The notes: a model not told the origin generated them from the letters alone. A stretch of DNA of 64,000 bases from Actinoplanes sp. DH11 (GCF_020873875.1 NZ_JAHWGU010000001.1:496001-560000); one strand, 5' to 3'. Positions 1 through 8,100 are shown, counted from the first letter of the stretch. Translations and numbers: made by a program.

Positions 1-83
1 TGTCGTACAGCGAAATCTCTGGTTCCACCGCACAGATCGAGACGATAGGGGTGGTGAACGGTGCCTACGCGGGTGCTGCTTGA
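1..83 (+). CDS. flhA: FlhA C-terminus (partial)
   Basis: Reading from base 3, the frame gives SYSEISGSTAQIETIGVV and a short tail ending at TGA (81-83). A SY-x-EI ... ETIGVV ending is typical of FlhA, the export-gate membrane protein of the flagellar type III secretion system. Only the last 26 or so residues are inside the window. The stop lies 23 bp inside the next gene, so the two are probably translationally coupled. The flhA-flhF order is common in bacteria and supports both calls. The fragment is short, so the name rests on this motif plus context. Confidence 0.75.
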   Translation, partial: SYSEISGSTAQIETIGVVNGAYAGAA

Positions 84-1779
84 GGGACCGACCATCGAGC
101 CGCTGCTGGCTCAGGTACGTGACGAGTACGGCTCCGGCGTGAAGATCATTTCCGCCGACAAGGTACGAAGCGGTGGTATCGGGGGCTTCTTCGCGAAGCA
201 GCACTACGAGCTTTCCGTCGAGGTACCGGATCCGACCGAGGACAGTGATGACATGGCGCAACAGACCGTCGGCCAGAACGACACGAACAACTTCGAGCGT
301 CTGCTGGAGCAGGCCGAATCCCAGGACCGGATCAGCCCGGAGGGGGGCTCGAACGGTGACACACGCGTCCGGAGCGAGGGCCGCAACGCCGGTCTCGGCG
401 ACACCGGCGCGGCCTTCGCGGACCTGATGGCCGGCCTGGACGCGGCCAGCCACGGCGCCGGGGGGAGTCCACCACGAGCAGCGGCCAGGCCACGGCAGAC
501 CGAGAACCGGGACGAGACGCCGACGGTACGGCCGTTCCGTCCCGCCGCGGCCGGCGGTTCCGCGGTGAACGCCGGGCACCGGACACTCCCGGCGGCCCTG
601 CCGACCGTGCCGAGCTTCCCGGCTCGACCGGCCGCCGCAGCCCCGAAGGAACCGCCGATGCCGCCCCAGCCACCGCAGATGCAACAGACGTCGCAGCGGC
701 CGCAGATGCAGCACATGTCGCAGGCATCGCAGCCGGCGGCGCATCTGTCGGCACCGCAGGCGCCTGCCGCACACACCGCGACGCCGCAGATGCAGCCGGC
801 GCAGATGCCGCACATGCCGCACATGCCGGAGGCGGCCGCGCCGATCCGTACCGCCGTGTCCGCGCAGGCCCGGGCCGCCACGCCGGCTCCGCTGCGGACA
901 TCCGAGCCGACCGCCGTGCCGCCCCGGGCGGCCACTGCGGCGCCGTTCAGCCCGGCCCCGATCCGGTCCGCCGCCGAGGTGTACGGAATCGACGAACCAC
1001 CCGCCCCCGTCTCACCGGCGGCGCCGGTCGTCGCGACGGCCCCCGCACCGGTGGCCGCACCGGCACTGCGCTCCGGCGAGCTCGATCCGGTGCAGCGGAA
1101 CCTTATGACGGTCGGCATGCCGGAGGAGATGGCTCGCAAGATCACTGGCGGGGACACGTACGCGGGTGTGCTCAGCGTGCTCGCCGCCCGGCCGTCCGCG
1201 CCCGGCATCCCGGACGGGCCGGGGGAGATCCTGGTGCTGGCCGGTGAGGTGCACACTGCCGTACCCATCGCCAAGCAGCTGCTCGAACAGGTCCACGTGG
1301 ACCAGAGCCACCTGCTGCTGGCCGGCCCCTCGACCGCCGGCACCGGGCTGCACTCCTCCCGGCTGATCTCCAGCCGGGGCGCCGCCGAGTCGCGCGCCGA
1401 CAAGCTGCAGAGCTCCGACCACTCCTGGATCGTCGTGATCGACGCCCCGGTCGGCGGGACCGACCCGTTCTGGGTCAACGACATGTGCGACGCCCTCGGC
1501 GCCACCGCGCTCTGGGCCGTCGTCGACGCCACCCGCAAGACCGCGGACACCGCCCGCCACCTGCGCGGTCTCGGAGACGTGGAGGCGCTCGTCGTGCACA
1601 GCGTGGAGCTCACCTCGGACCCGGCCTCGGTGCTCGGCCTGGACGTGCCGATCTTCTCGCTGGACGGCAAGCCGGCCACGCCGCACGCCTGGGCCGCGAT
1701 GCTGTGCGCGCGGATCGCGGCCGAGGTGATGCCGTCCGCGGCCGTGCCCCGCCGGCAGTCACGCGCCTCCCGGCGATGA
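61..1779 (+). CDS. FlhF-family protein with degenerate GTPase (NG) domain
   Basis: The 572-residue protein starts with GTG at 61, with an AGGGG ribosome site 9 bases upstream. The N-terminus (residues 1-57) matches the FlhF start: VRDEYGSGVKIIS, then a glycine/phenylalanine patch SGGIGGFFAKQHYELSVEV. Residues about 65-340 are Pro/Ala/Met/Gln-rich linker. Residues about 340-560 have the outline of the FlhF NG domain, including the WIVVIDAP strand and the late SVELTSDPASVLGLDVPI segment. The P-loop position, however, reads LVLAGEVHTAVPIAKQLLE, with no GxxGxGKT. FlhF normally places or regulates the flagellum through GTP-dependent dimers. This copy probably cannot bind GTP in the usual way. Orthology is inferred from the motif order and the upstream flhA. 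Confidence 0.7.
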   Translation: MPTRVLLEGPTIEPLLAQVRDEYGSGVKIISADKVRSGGIGGFFAKQHYELSVEVPDPTEDSDDMAQQTVGQNDTNNFERLLEQAESQDRISPEGGSNGDTRVRSEGRNAGLGDTGAAFADLMAGLDAASHGAGGSPPRAAARPRQTENRDETPTVRPFRPAAAGGSAVNAGHRTLPAALPTVPSFPARPAAAAPKEPPMPPQPPQMQQTSQRPQMQHMSQASQPAAHLSAPQAPAAHTATPQMQPAQMPHMPHMPEAAAPIRTAVSAQARAATPAPLRTSEPTAVPPRAATAAPFSPAPIRSAAEVYGIDEPPAPVSPAAPVVATAPAPVAAPALRSGELDPVQRNLMTVGMPEEMARKITGGDTYAGVLSVLAARPSAPGIPDGPGEILVLAGEVHTAVPIAKQLLEQVHVDQSHLLLAGPSTAGTGLHSSRLISSRGAAESRADKLQSSDHSWIVVIDAPVGGTDPFWVNDMCDALGATALWAVVDATRKTADTARHLRGLGDVEALVVHSVELTSDPASVLGLDVPIFSLDGKPATPHAWAAMLCARIAAEVMPSAAVPRRQSRASRR

Positions 1780-2006
1780 TCCGGCCGTCGGTCCTGCTGT
1801 TCGCGCTGCTGATCAGCGCGCCGGCGTGGTACCGCCTGCTCTTCGACCAGCTCGACATCCTGCAGGTGCTGATCAGGTTCCTGATCGCCGTCCCGATCGC
1901 CGCCGTGCTCCTGGCCGGGGTGCGGTTCGTCGTGGCCGGTTACCGCAAGCACCCGTCGGACGGCGCGCCGGTCACGCCGGAGCCGACCGACAACACGACG
2001 CCGTAG
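1776..2006 (+). CDS. small two-helix membrane protein after flhF
   Basis: This 76-residue protein begins at ATG 1776, giving a 4-bp ATGA overlap with the stop of the FlhF-like gene, so it is probably made from the same message. It has two hydrophobic stretches, residues 4-18 (PSVLLFALLISAPAW) and 29-52 (about LQVLIRFLIAVPIAAVLLAGVRF), then a short polar proline/threonine-rich tail. I do not recognise a family. Position at the end of the flhA-flhF operon suggests a membrane accessory of the flagellar system, but that is only context. Confidence 0.65.
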   Translation: MIRPSVLLFALLISAPAWYRLLFDQLDILQVLIRFLIAVPIAAVLLAGVRFVVAGYRKHPSDGAPVTPEPTDNTTP

Positions 2007-2036
2007 CTCCGCGAGGCCGTAGCCGGCAGCGTCCAC

Positions 2037-2082
2037 CGAACAGTGACGACCACCCGCCGTGGCGGGTGGTCGTCACTGTTCG
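2037..2082. terminator. bidirectional hairpin terminator
   Basis: A perfect 22-bp inverted repeat (2037-2058 and 2061-2082, two-base loop GT) sits between the stop of the rightward small gene (2006) and the stop of leftward fliK (2118). There is no long T run. The symmetry and the convergent position fit a shared terminator. Confidence 0.8.
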
Positions 2083-2117
2083 TGAGTGCCGGACAGATGT
2101 AGCTGTGCGTGTGCCGA

Positions 2118-4280
2118 TCAGGCCTGCAGGTCCACCCGCCCGGCCGGAACCGTGCGCCGGGTGGCGTTCGGTGCCGGCTCGGCCGGCAGGTCGCCGGTAC
2201 CGCCGGTGGCGTCCCCCCGCCGGCCCGGCCCACCGGTCTGCTGCCGGGCCTGCTGCTGTGCGGTGCCCTGCCGCAGGTCGAGCGAGCAGTTGCCGAAGCC
2301 GGACTCCTGCAGCTCACGGCGCAGATCCTCCAGCGACGACCGGAGTGCCTCGGTGCCGGCCTCGGTACCGCCGGAGAGCTGCACGCTGATGTCACCGTTG
2401 CGGATCTCTGCGACCACCTGGACCGGCCCCAGGTCGACCGGATGCAGGTGCACGGTGAGCCGATGCACGCCGTCCGCGTCCAGGCGCAGCGGAACGATCC
2501 GCATGGCCAGCTGCGAGGCCGGCGGCCCGGGGATCGGCGTGGACGGCGGCGGTGCCGGCACGTCGGCCACCGGTGCGGCCGGTGCGGCGGCCTGCGGCGC
2601 GGTCACCGCACCCGGGCCCGGTACGCCGCCGGGCGGCAGACCGGCCTCGGCCGGGGTGGTGCCGGGTACGCCGGTCGGCAGCCCACCCGGTGTCGCGCCC
2701 GCCGGGGTGCCCTCGGCGCCGGCCGTCCCCGCACCCGGGAACTGCTCGCCGCCCGCGGCCTCGCCACCGGCCGACCCGTCCCCGGTGTCCGGCGCGGACG
2801 TGTCACCGGCCGGCGCGGCGGCAGCCTCCGGCGTGAGCTCGCTGGAGCCCTCCGCCGGTGCGGTCGCCGTGGCGGCGGCCTCGGTGGCCGGCGCCGGTGC
2901 GGTGGCCTGCTGGGCAATTCCGGTCGTCGCAGCGGTTTGTGTGGCGCCCTGCAGCGTCCCGGTGCTGTCCGTGGTGCCCTGCGGCGTCGCGGCGGTCTCT
3001 GTGACGCCGGGTGGGGCCGCGAGCCCTGCTGCGGTGCCCGGGGCTGCGGTGCCCGGGACCGTCGTGCCCGGGGCGGCGGCACCTGTCCCGACACCGCCGC
3101 CGGCGGCGGGTGTCCCGGCACCCGGAACCTGTCCGGCGGTGCCGTCCGCGCCCGCCACGGCCGGCTGCTGCGCCGCGGTTCCGGCCGGCGCCGTACCGGT
3201 GGCGGCGGGAGCGGTCCCCGAGATCGCCAGGGGATCGGCGGCCGCGGTCCCTTCGGTGCCCTCGAGCGGGGTGGCTGCCGATTGCGGTACGGCCATCGCG
3301 GCCATCGCCGCGGCGGCGGCCGCACCACCGGGGACGGGCGTCTCCGCGGTCCGGGTCTCAGTGTCCGGGCGCGCGGCCGGGTCTCCGGCCACTCCCGCAG
3401 GCTGATCCTTCCCGGTCGCGGCGCTGGTTGTCTCTCCGGTGGCCGCTGCCGTGTCACGCGGCCCGGCCGTGGGCTTCGCGCCCGGCCGGTCGGTGGTGCT
3501 CCGGTTCGTCACGGCCCGATCGGCGGAGGCCCGATCGGTGCCGGGCCGGTCGGTGCGTTCGGCCGCGGGCCGCTGATCGGCGGGCCGCCCGGCGACCGGC
3601 CGGACCGCTGCCCGGCTCGCCGCCGCACGCAGATCCGCCGCCCGGTTCGCGGCCGCACGCAGATCCGCCGCCCGGTCGGCCGTGGCCCGCTGGTCGGCGG
3701 CCCGGCTGGTGGCGCGCTGGTCGGCGGCGGTCCGGTTGGCGGTGGCGCGCTGGTCGGCGGCGCGGTCGGCAGCGGCGCGGTTGGCGGTGGCCCGCTGGTC
3801 GGCGGCGCGGTCCGCGGCGGCGCGGTTGGTGACCGAGCGCTGGTCGGCGGCCCGGTCGGCGGCCGCCCGCTGGTCGGCCGTGCGGTCCGCGGCTCGGCCG
3901 GCGGCCTGGTCGGCGGCCCGTTTCGCCGTGTTCTGCGCGGTCGCGTTGTGGTCGACGGCCGCCATCCGGTTCCGTACCGCCCGATTGATCAACCCTCGGT
4001 CGGCGGCAGCCCGTTCGGCGGCGGCCCGCTCCGCGGCGGCCCGGTCCAGGGACGCCCGCGTCGCGGCGGCGCGGTCGTCGGCGGCCCGTTGCGCGGCCTC
4101 CCGGGCGGATCCGGGTGCGGCCGACGGCGTACCCGAAGCGGGTTTCTCACCCCCGGGCCGATCCATTTCCGCCGAGAGCGCCGACCCGAAATCCGCACCC
4201 CCCTCGTCCCGCCGCCCCCCAGCTCGCCGGGTGCTGTCGGTGGTGGGCCGCCGATCGGGACCTGTCACGGAAGTCGCCAT
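2118..4280 (-). CDS. fliK: flagellar hook-length control protein FliK
   Basis: FliK measures hook length and switches export from hook to filament substrates. The family-defining C-terminal domain is at about residues 593-672: VPLRLDADGVHRLTVHLHP, then DLGPVQVVAEI and a helix ending in LQESGF. Residues about 60-230 are an Ala/Arg/Asp repeat region (RAADQRATANRAAADRAADQ-like units), predicted to be helical. Residues about 250-590 are Pro/Gly/Ala/Thr-rich. At 720 residues it is long for the family, consistent with a ruler of unusual length. It is the last gene of the leftward fliJ operon and starts 38 bp after the peptidase/transglycosylase gene. Confidence 0.9.
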   Translation of the reverse strand: MATSVTGPDRRPTTDSTRRAGGRRDEGGADFGSALSAEMDRPGGEKPASGTPSAAPGSAREAAQRAADDRAAATRASLDRAAAERAAAERAAADRGLINRAVRNRMAAVDHNATAQNTAKRAADQAAGRAADRTADQRAAADRAADQRSVTNRAAADRAADQRATANRAAADRAADQRATANRTAADQRATSRAADQRATADRAADLRAAANRAADLRAAASRAAVRPVAGRPADQRPAAERTDRPGTDRASADRAVTNRSTTDRPGAKPTAGPRDTAAATGETTSAATGKDQPAGVAGDPAARPDTETRTAETPVPGGAAAAAAMAAMAVPQSAATPLEGTEGTAAADPLAISGTAPAATGTAPAGTAAQQPAVAGADGTAGQVPGAGTPAAGGGVGTGAAAPGTTVPGTAAPGTAAGLAAPPGVTETAATPQGTTDSTGTLQGATQTAATTGIAQQATAPAPATEAAATATAPAEGSSELTPEAAAAPAGDTSAPDTGDGSAGGEAAGGEQFPGAGTAGAEGTPAGATPGGLPTGVPGTTPAEAGLPPGGVPGPGAVTAPQAAAPAAPVADVPAPPPSTPIPGPPASQLAMRIVPLRLDADGVHRLTVHLHPVDLGPVQVVAEIRNGDISVQLSGGTEAGTEALRSSLEDLRRELQESGFGNCSLDLRQGTAQQQARQQTGGPGRRGDATGGTGDLPAEPAPNATRRTVPAGRVDLQA

Positions 4281-4318
4281 GAGTCTCTCCTGATGTCCGG
4301 GGTCGAGCGGTCGGGAGG

Positions 4319-5305
4319 TCAGCCACCCAAGGCGGCCAGGGCCTTCTGAACCTTCGGGACGTACGCCTGGGTCTCGGCGAACGGCGGAATTCCGTCGTAC
4401 TTGCGCACCGCGCCACCACCGGCGTTGTACGCAGCCAGCGCAAGCGGCACCGACTTGAACTCCTTCAGGAGCGAGGAGAGCATCTTCGCGGCACCGTTGA
4501 CGGCCTGGTCCGGGTCGAACGAGTCCTTCACACCCAACCCCCGCGCGGTGGACGGCATGAGCTGCATCAGTCCCTGCGCGCCGGCCTTGCTGACCGCACG
4601 CGGGTCGTAGCCCGACTCCACCTTCGCGACCGCCGCCAGCAGCTTCGGCGAGACGCCGTGCCGCGCACCGGCCTGGTTGAAGAGGTCGGCGTACGGGACA
4701 CCGCTCACCTGCGTGCCACCGGCCGCCCGCAGACCGGCCGGCCGCAACGCCGACATGTCCTGCACCGCGGCGACCGGCAGATCGTCCAGGACGCGGCGGA
4801 TGTGGGTCGGCTTCTCGTACACCGATTGGATCTTGACGTGGTCGCCTGGCTTCGGCGCCGCGATCATCTTGTTGTCGCCGACATAGATCGCGACGTGGTC
4901 GACAGGCGAGTTGAAAGCCAGGATGTCACCCGGCTTGGCGTCCGACATGCTCGCCACCGGACGACCGGCGCGGGCCTGCTGCCACGAGTTGCGCGGCAGA
5001 TCGACACCCAGATCCTCGTACGCCTGCTGCACCAGCCCCGAACAGTCCAACCCCTTCGACGGATCACCACTGCCGTAGACGTACGGCTTACCCAGGTACT
5101 TCTTGGCGGCCGCGACGACGTCGGCACCCCTCGGTCCGGCAGCACCGGGCTGAGCGACACCGGCGCCCGTCGCGTCGGCCAGCGCCGAAGCGAACTTGGT
5201 GCCCGAGCTGCCGGCGACCGTGCCGGCCGGCGGCGGATTGAGTCCGAGCTGCTCCTTGAGCTCGGCAACGCGGGACAGAACCCCGCTGACACCCATAGAA
5301 GTCAT
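4319..5305 (-). CDS. NlpC/P60 endopeptidase fused to SLT lytic transglycosylase
   Basis: The 328-residue protein has two wall-cutting domains. Residues about 60-165 are NlpC/P60, with catalytic Cys88 in GLDCSGL and His137 in VDHVAIY. Residues about 203-325 are a lysozyme-like SLT domain with catalytic Glu230 in AKVESGYDP, GLMQLMPSTA, and ALAAYNAG. No signal peptide is seen; the first 30 residues look like a polar leader, so it may be secreted through the flagellar export gate. It overlaps fliJ by 4 bp (ATGA). By position and activity it probably does the job of FlgJ, opening peptidoglycan for rod assembly. Domain calls are firm; the flagellar role is inferred. Confidence 0.88.
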   Translation of the reverse strand: MTSMGVSGVLSRVAELKEQLGLNPPPAGTVAGSSGTKFASALADATGAGVAQPGAAGPRGADVVAAAKKYLGKPYVYGSGDPSKGLDCSGLVQQAYEDLGVDLPRNSWQQARAGRPVASMSDAKPGDILAFNSPVDHVAIYVGDNKMIAAPKPGDHVKIQSVYEKPTHIRRVLDDLPVAAVQDMSALRPAGLRAAGGTQVSGVPYADLFNQAGARHGVSPKLLAAVAKVESGYDPRAVSKAGAQGLMQLMPSTARGLGVKDSFDPDQAVNGAAKMLSSLLKEFKSVPLALAAYNAGGGAVRKYDGIPPFAETQAYVPKVQKALAALGG

Positions 5306-5754
5306 TCCTGGCTCCCGTCCTGTGGACCCGAGGCGGCCTGCCGGGCCTTCGCGGTGACCGCCAGCTCATCAAGGTTGGACTGGTCGACACGGAGATCGTG
5401 ATCGCGGACGGCCTCGGCGTGCCGTTCCGCCATCAACTCCACGGCCCGGCGTTTCTTGGCCGCCTCGGTGAGCGCGGCCATCTTCTCCCGCTCCAGATCC
5501 TCCGCGTCGGCGACCATGCGCTGCGCCGAGAACAACCCGGCGGCAAGCGACTGCCGGGCGACAAGCGCCGCCACCATGGCACGAGCCGAACCCTCCGACG
5601 GCGCATCCGCGCCCGTCAACTCCAGGCGGCGGCGTTTCAGCAGGGCTTCGGCCTCACGAATCTCGGCCCGGGACTGGATGACCGCGCCGCGAGCGGCATC
5701 CTCCTGCGCCTTGCGAGCACGAAGAACGGGTCCGAGTCGGAACAAGCGGTTCAA
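5302..5754 (-). CDS. fliJ: flagellar export chaperone FliJ
   Basis: FliJ is a coiled-coil protein that links the FliI ATPase to the export gate. The 150-residue product starts FRLGPVLRARKAQEDAA, as FliJ proteins do, and is almost entirely charged helix (residues 5-135) with Arg/Glu/Ala heptads. Its length is typical. It is first in the leftward fliJ-peptidase-fliK unit, overlaps the next start by 4 bp, and has its own flagellar-type promoter at 5798-5823. It is separated from fliI, its usual neighbour, by 990 bp of repeat-rich DNA. Confidence 0.88.
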   Translation of the reverse strand: MNRLFRLGPVLRARKAQEDAARGAVIQSRAEIREAEALLKRRRLELTGADAPSEGSARAMVAALVARQSLAAGLFSAQRMVADAEDLEREKMAALTEAAKKRRAVELMAERHAEAVRDHDLRVDQSNLDELAVTAKARQAASGPQDGSQE

Positions 5755-5797
5755 CGTCTGCCTCCTACCGGGGCTCGTGGGCCCTCACTTCCACCGC

Positions 5798-5823
5798 TTC
5801 GGCCTGACAACCGGATCGCTGAG
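5798..5823 (-). promoter_or_regulatory. FliA-type promoter of the fliJ operon
   Basis: On the minus strand CTCA (5823-5820) is followed after 16 bases by GCCGAA (5803-5798), a full match to the flagellar sigma motif CTCA-N16-GCCGAA seen elsewhere in this cluster. It lies 44 bp upstream of the fliJ start codon. Confidence 0.75.
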
Positions 5824-5880
5824 TGCTCGCAACCTGTCTGCTACTGGGTTGGTTCTGGTTTTGGCCTGACGGATCGGCTG

Positions 5881-5980
5881 CTGTGCTGGCCGGCGTCGCC
5901 TTCGGCTCGCGGCATTCCGCCCTACGGGAGCTGTGCTGGCCGGCTTCGCCTTCGGCTCGCGGCATTCCGCCCTATGGGAG
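5881..5980. repeat. 50-bp tandem duplication
   Basis: Two head-to-tail 50-bp copies (5881-5930 and 5931-5980) differ at only two positions. Each carries TTCGGCTCGCGGCATTCCGC. The array lies in the fliJ-fliI gap, just left of a long hairpin. Confidence 0.85.
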
Positions 5981-6046
5981 CTGACGTCGAGACCACCGAA
6001 ATCCACTACGGCTTCGCCTGGTGGATTTCGGCGGCCTCGACGTCAG
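5981..6046. repeat. long imperfect palindrome
   Basis: A 26-bp stem (5981-6006 with 6021-6046; two G-T wobbles) encloses a 14-base loop. The pairing resumes outside it: CATTCCGCCC on the left and GGGCGGAATG on the right, with a bulge. It is part of the gene-poor fliJ-fliI gap (5755-6743), where I see no supportable coding sequence. Confidence 0.8.
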
Positions 6047-6327
6047 CGGGCGGAATGCGACTTGGTTGCGGTTGGGGCGACCTTGGTTATGGTCGGACCG
6101 GGTGGGCTGGGCTGGTTCTGTGGCGGCATTCCCGGTTTGTCCTTGCCGCCTCCGCCACCACAAACCAATGGAAAGCACCCCTCGCTTCCCCACAAGACGA
6201 TCGGAACATCCCGCCCAAAAGGTGCGACCACAACCCGACCAGCGCCCCAACCCACTGGCATGGTGCGATGCGGTGGCGGGCCGGAGCGGCGTGGTTTTCT
6301 CGCCTTCGGCTTCCTGGCGGTCAGCGT

Positions 6328-6434
6328 GATGCGCTGCGTTACGGGCGTGCGGCGGTGTTGATCTGCTAGCGCTACGAAATCGCTGTGACAGGCCCGTGAT
6401 CACCGCGATTTCGTAGCGCTAGCAGATCAACATG
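6328..6434 (+). repeat. dispersed palindromic element, copy 1
   Basis: A perfect 27-bp inverted repeat (6357-6383 and 6405-6431, extendable by one pair) flanks a 21-base spacer. The arm contains CTGCTAGCGCTACGAAATCG. The same arms recur at 30144-30220, and the flank GATGCGCTGCGT...GTGCGGCGGTGTTGAT (6328-6363) recurs there inverted. This defines a mobile or amplified element of about 100 bp. Confidence 0.85.
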
Positions 6435-6479
6435 CGGCAACAGCATCGTCACGCCCAGTTCCTACTCGGCCTGGATGGC

Positions 6480-6735
6480 CGCGTCCGGTGCCAGTGGGCC
6501 GTAGAGGGTGGGAACACGGGGGTGTGCGCGGGCGGTGTCGGCCCGCGGGGCGCCAGTGGTGTCGGCCCGCAGATGGGGCGCAGGTGGGGCGCAGGTCGGG
6601 GGCGCGCGTCGTGTCAGCCCACCGGGTGATGCCGGTCTGTGGGGCGCGGGTGGTGCCGGTCCGCGGGGCGCGGGTGTGCCGGCAGGCAGGGCGGGGCGCG
6701 GGTGATGCCGGCACCCAGAGTAGGGCGCGGGTGGT
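6480..6735. repeat. degenerate G-rich repeats in the fliJ-fliI gap
   Basis: About 250 bp is built from loose copies of GGGCGCGGGTGGTGCCGGTC, strongly G-biased on the plus strand. Open frames here give only Pro/Arg/Thr or Gly/Ala/Arg repeats with no family resemblance, so I treat it as noncoding. It directly follows fliI in the direction of fliI transcription. Confidence 0.6.
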
Positions 6736-6743
6736 GTTGGAAG

Positions 6744-8051
6744 TTATGTTGTTGCTAGGAGGGCTCTTAGGGCGGCCCAGGCGTCGTCTGCGGTTACACG
6801 TTCGTCCAGGTCCTGGCGCAAGAAGGCGCTGATCTGGGGCCAGGCGGCGTTGGCCCGGTCGGCGTCGGGGTTGGTGCCGGGTACGTAGGCGCCGATCTCG
6901 ACGAGTTCCCGGACGTCGCGGTGTGCGGCCATCAGGCGGCGCAGTTCGGTGGCGTCGGCGCGCTGCTCGCGAGTGGTGATCTTGTTGGCTACCCGGGAGA
7001 TCGAGTCGAGGGCCTGGATGCTGGGGAAGTGGCCGGCGGTCGCCAGTTTGCGGTCCAGCACGATGTGCCCGTCCAAGATCGAACGGGCCGCGTCGGCGAT
7101 CGGCTCGTTGTGGTCGTCGCCCTCGACCAGCACCGTGTAGAGGCCGGTGATGCTGCCCCGGGCGCCCGGCCCGGCCCGTTCCAGCAGGGAGGCGAGCATC
7201 GCGAAGACCGAGGGTGGATATCCCCGGGTGGCCGGTGGTTCGCCGACGGAGAGGCCGACCTCGCGCTGCGCCATCGCGGCCCGGGTCACGCTGTCCATCA
7301 TGAGGAGCACGTCGGCGCCCTCGTCGCGGTAGTACTCGGCGATGCGGGTGGCGACCGAACCGGCCCGGAGCCGGACCAGCGGTGGCGTGTCCGAGGTGGC
7401 GATCACGACGACCGAACGGGCCAGACCTTCCTCGCCGAGGTCGTGTTCGATGAACTCGCGTACCTCCCGGCCGCGCTCACCGACCAGGGCGACCACGTTG
7501 AGCTCCGCCGAGGTGCCGCGCGTGATCATGCTCATCAGGGTGGACTTGCCGACACCCGAGCCGGCGAAGATGCCGATGCGCTGGCCGCGGCCGCAGGGTA
7601 CGAGCGTGTCGAGCACCCGTACGCCCAGGGACATCGGCTTGTCGACCAGCTGGCGGTCCATCGCCGCCGGTGGCGCGGTGTCGATGCCGACCAGTTCACC
7701 GCGCAGGGGCGGGCCGCCGTCCATCGGGCGGCCCAGGCCGTCCAGGATGCGCCCGCGCAGGTCCGGGCCGACCGCGACGCGTAGCGGGCCGCCGGTGCTG
7801 TAGGCCGGGGTGCCGCCGCCCATCCCGGCGATCGGGCCGAGCGGCAGGCAGGAGAGCCGGTCGCCCTCGATCGCCGCCACCTCGGCGAACACACTGTCCG
7901 GGCCGTCGCCGATCCGCAGCAGGTCGCCGACGTTCGCCTCGATGCCGCTCACCGTCACGCGCAGGCCCACCGCGCCGGTCACCCGGCCGCTGACCATCGG
8001 CCGGGCGGCGGTGATCGCGCTGTGCAACCGGTGCTGGAACAGGTCGGTCAT
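6744..8051 (-). CDS. fliI: flagellum-specific ATPase FliI
   Basis: FliI is the hexameric ATPase that unfolds and delivers export substrates. The 435-residue product has Walker A at 163-171 (AGSGVGKST), a Walker B strand in ADVLLMMDSVTR, and the family stretch REVGLSVGEPPATRGYPPSVF. Length is typical. The frame stays open to 8723, but the ATG at 8051 gives the normal FliI N-terminus and lies outside fliH and the tandem repeats, so I chose it. It is last of the flgB operon. Confidence 0.95.
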   Translation of the reverse strand: MTDLFQHRLHSAITAARPMVSGRVTGAVGLRVTVSGIEANVGDLLRIGDGPDSVFAEVAAIEGDRLSCLPLGPIAGMGGGTPAYSTGGPLRVAVGPDLRGRILDGLGRPMDGGPPLRGELVGIDTAPPAAMDRQLVDKPMSLGVRVLDTLVPCGRGQRIGIFAGSGVGKSTLMSMITRGTSAELNVVALVGERGREVREFIEHDLGEEGLARSVVVIATSDTPPLVRLRAGSVATRIAEYYRDEGADVLLMMDSVTRAAMAQREVGLSVGEPPATRGYPPSVFAMLASLLERAGPGARGSITGLYTVLVEGDDHNEPIADAARSILDGHIVLDRKLATAGHFPSIQALDSISRVANKITTREQRADATELRRLMAAHRDVRELVEIGAYVPGTNPDADRANAAWPQISAFLRQDLDERVTADDAWAALRALLATT

Positions 8052-8100
8052 AACTGTGTCCTCCTGCGGCGCGGCCGGGCGCCCTGGATGCGGCGCGCGG

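Noticed and set aside
204..2036. Long minus-strand open frame (610 codons) opposite the flhF-like gene
   Set aside because: Cys/Ser/Ala-rich translation without family features or ribosome site; typical antisense shadow in high-GC DNA.
2109..4349. 746-codon plus-strand frame opposite fliK
   Set aside because: Gly/Arg repeats produced by the FliK repeat DNA read in antisense.
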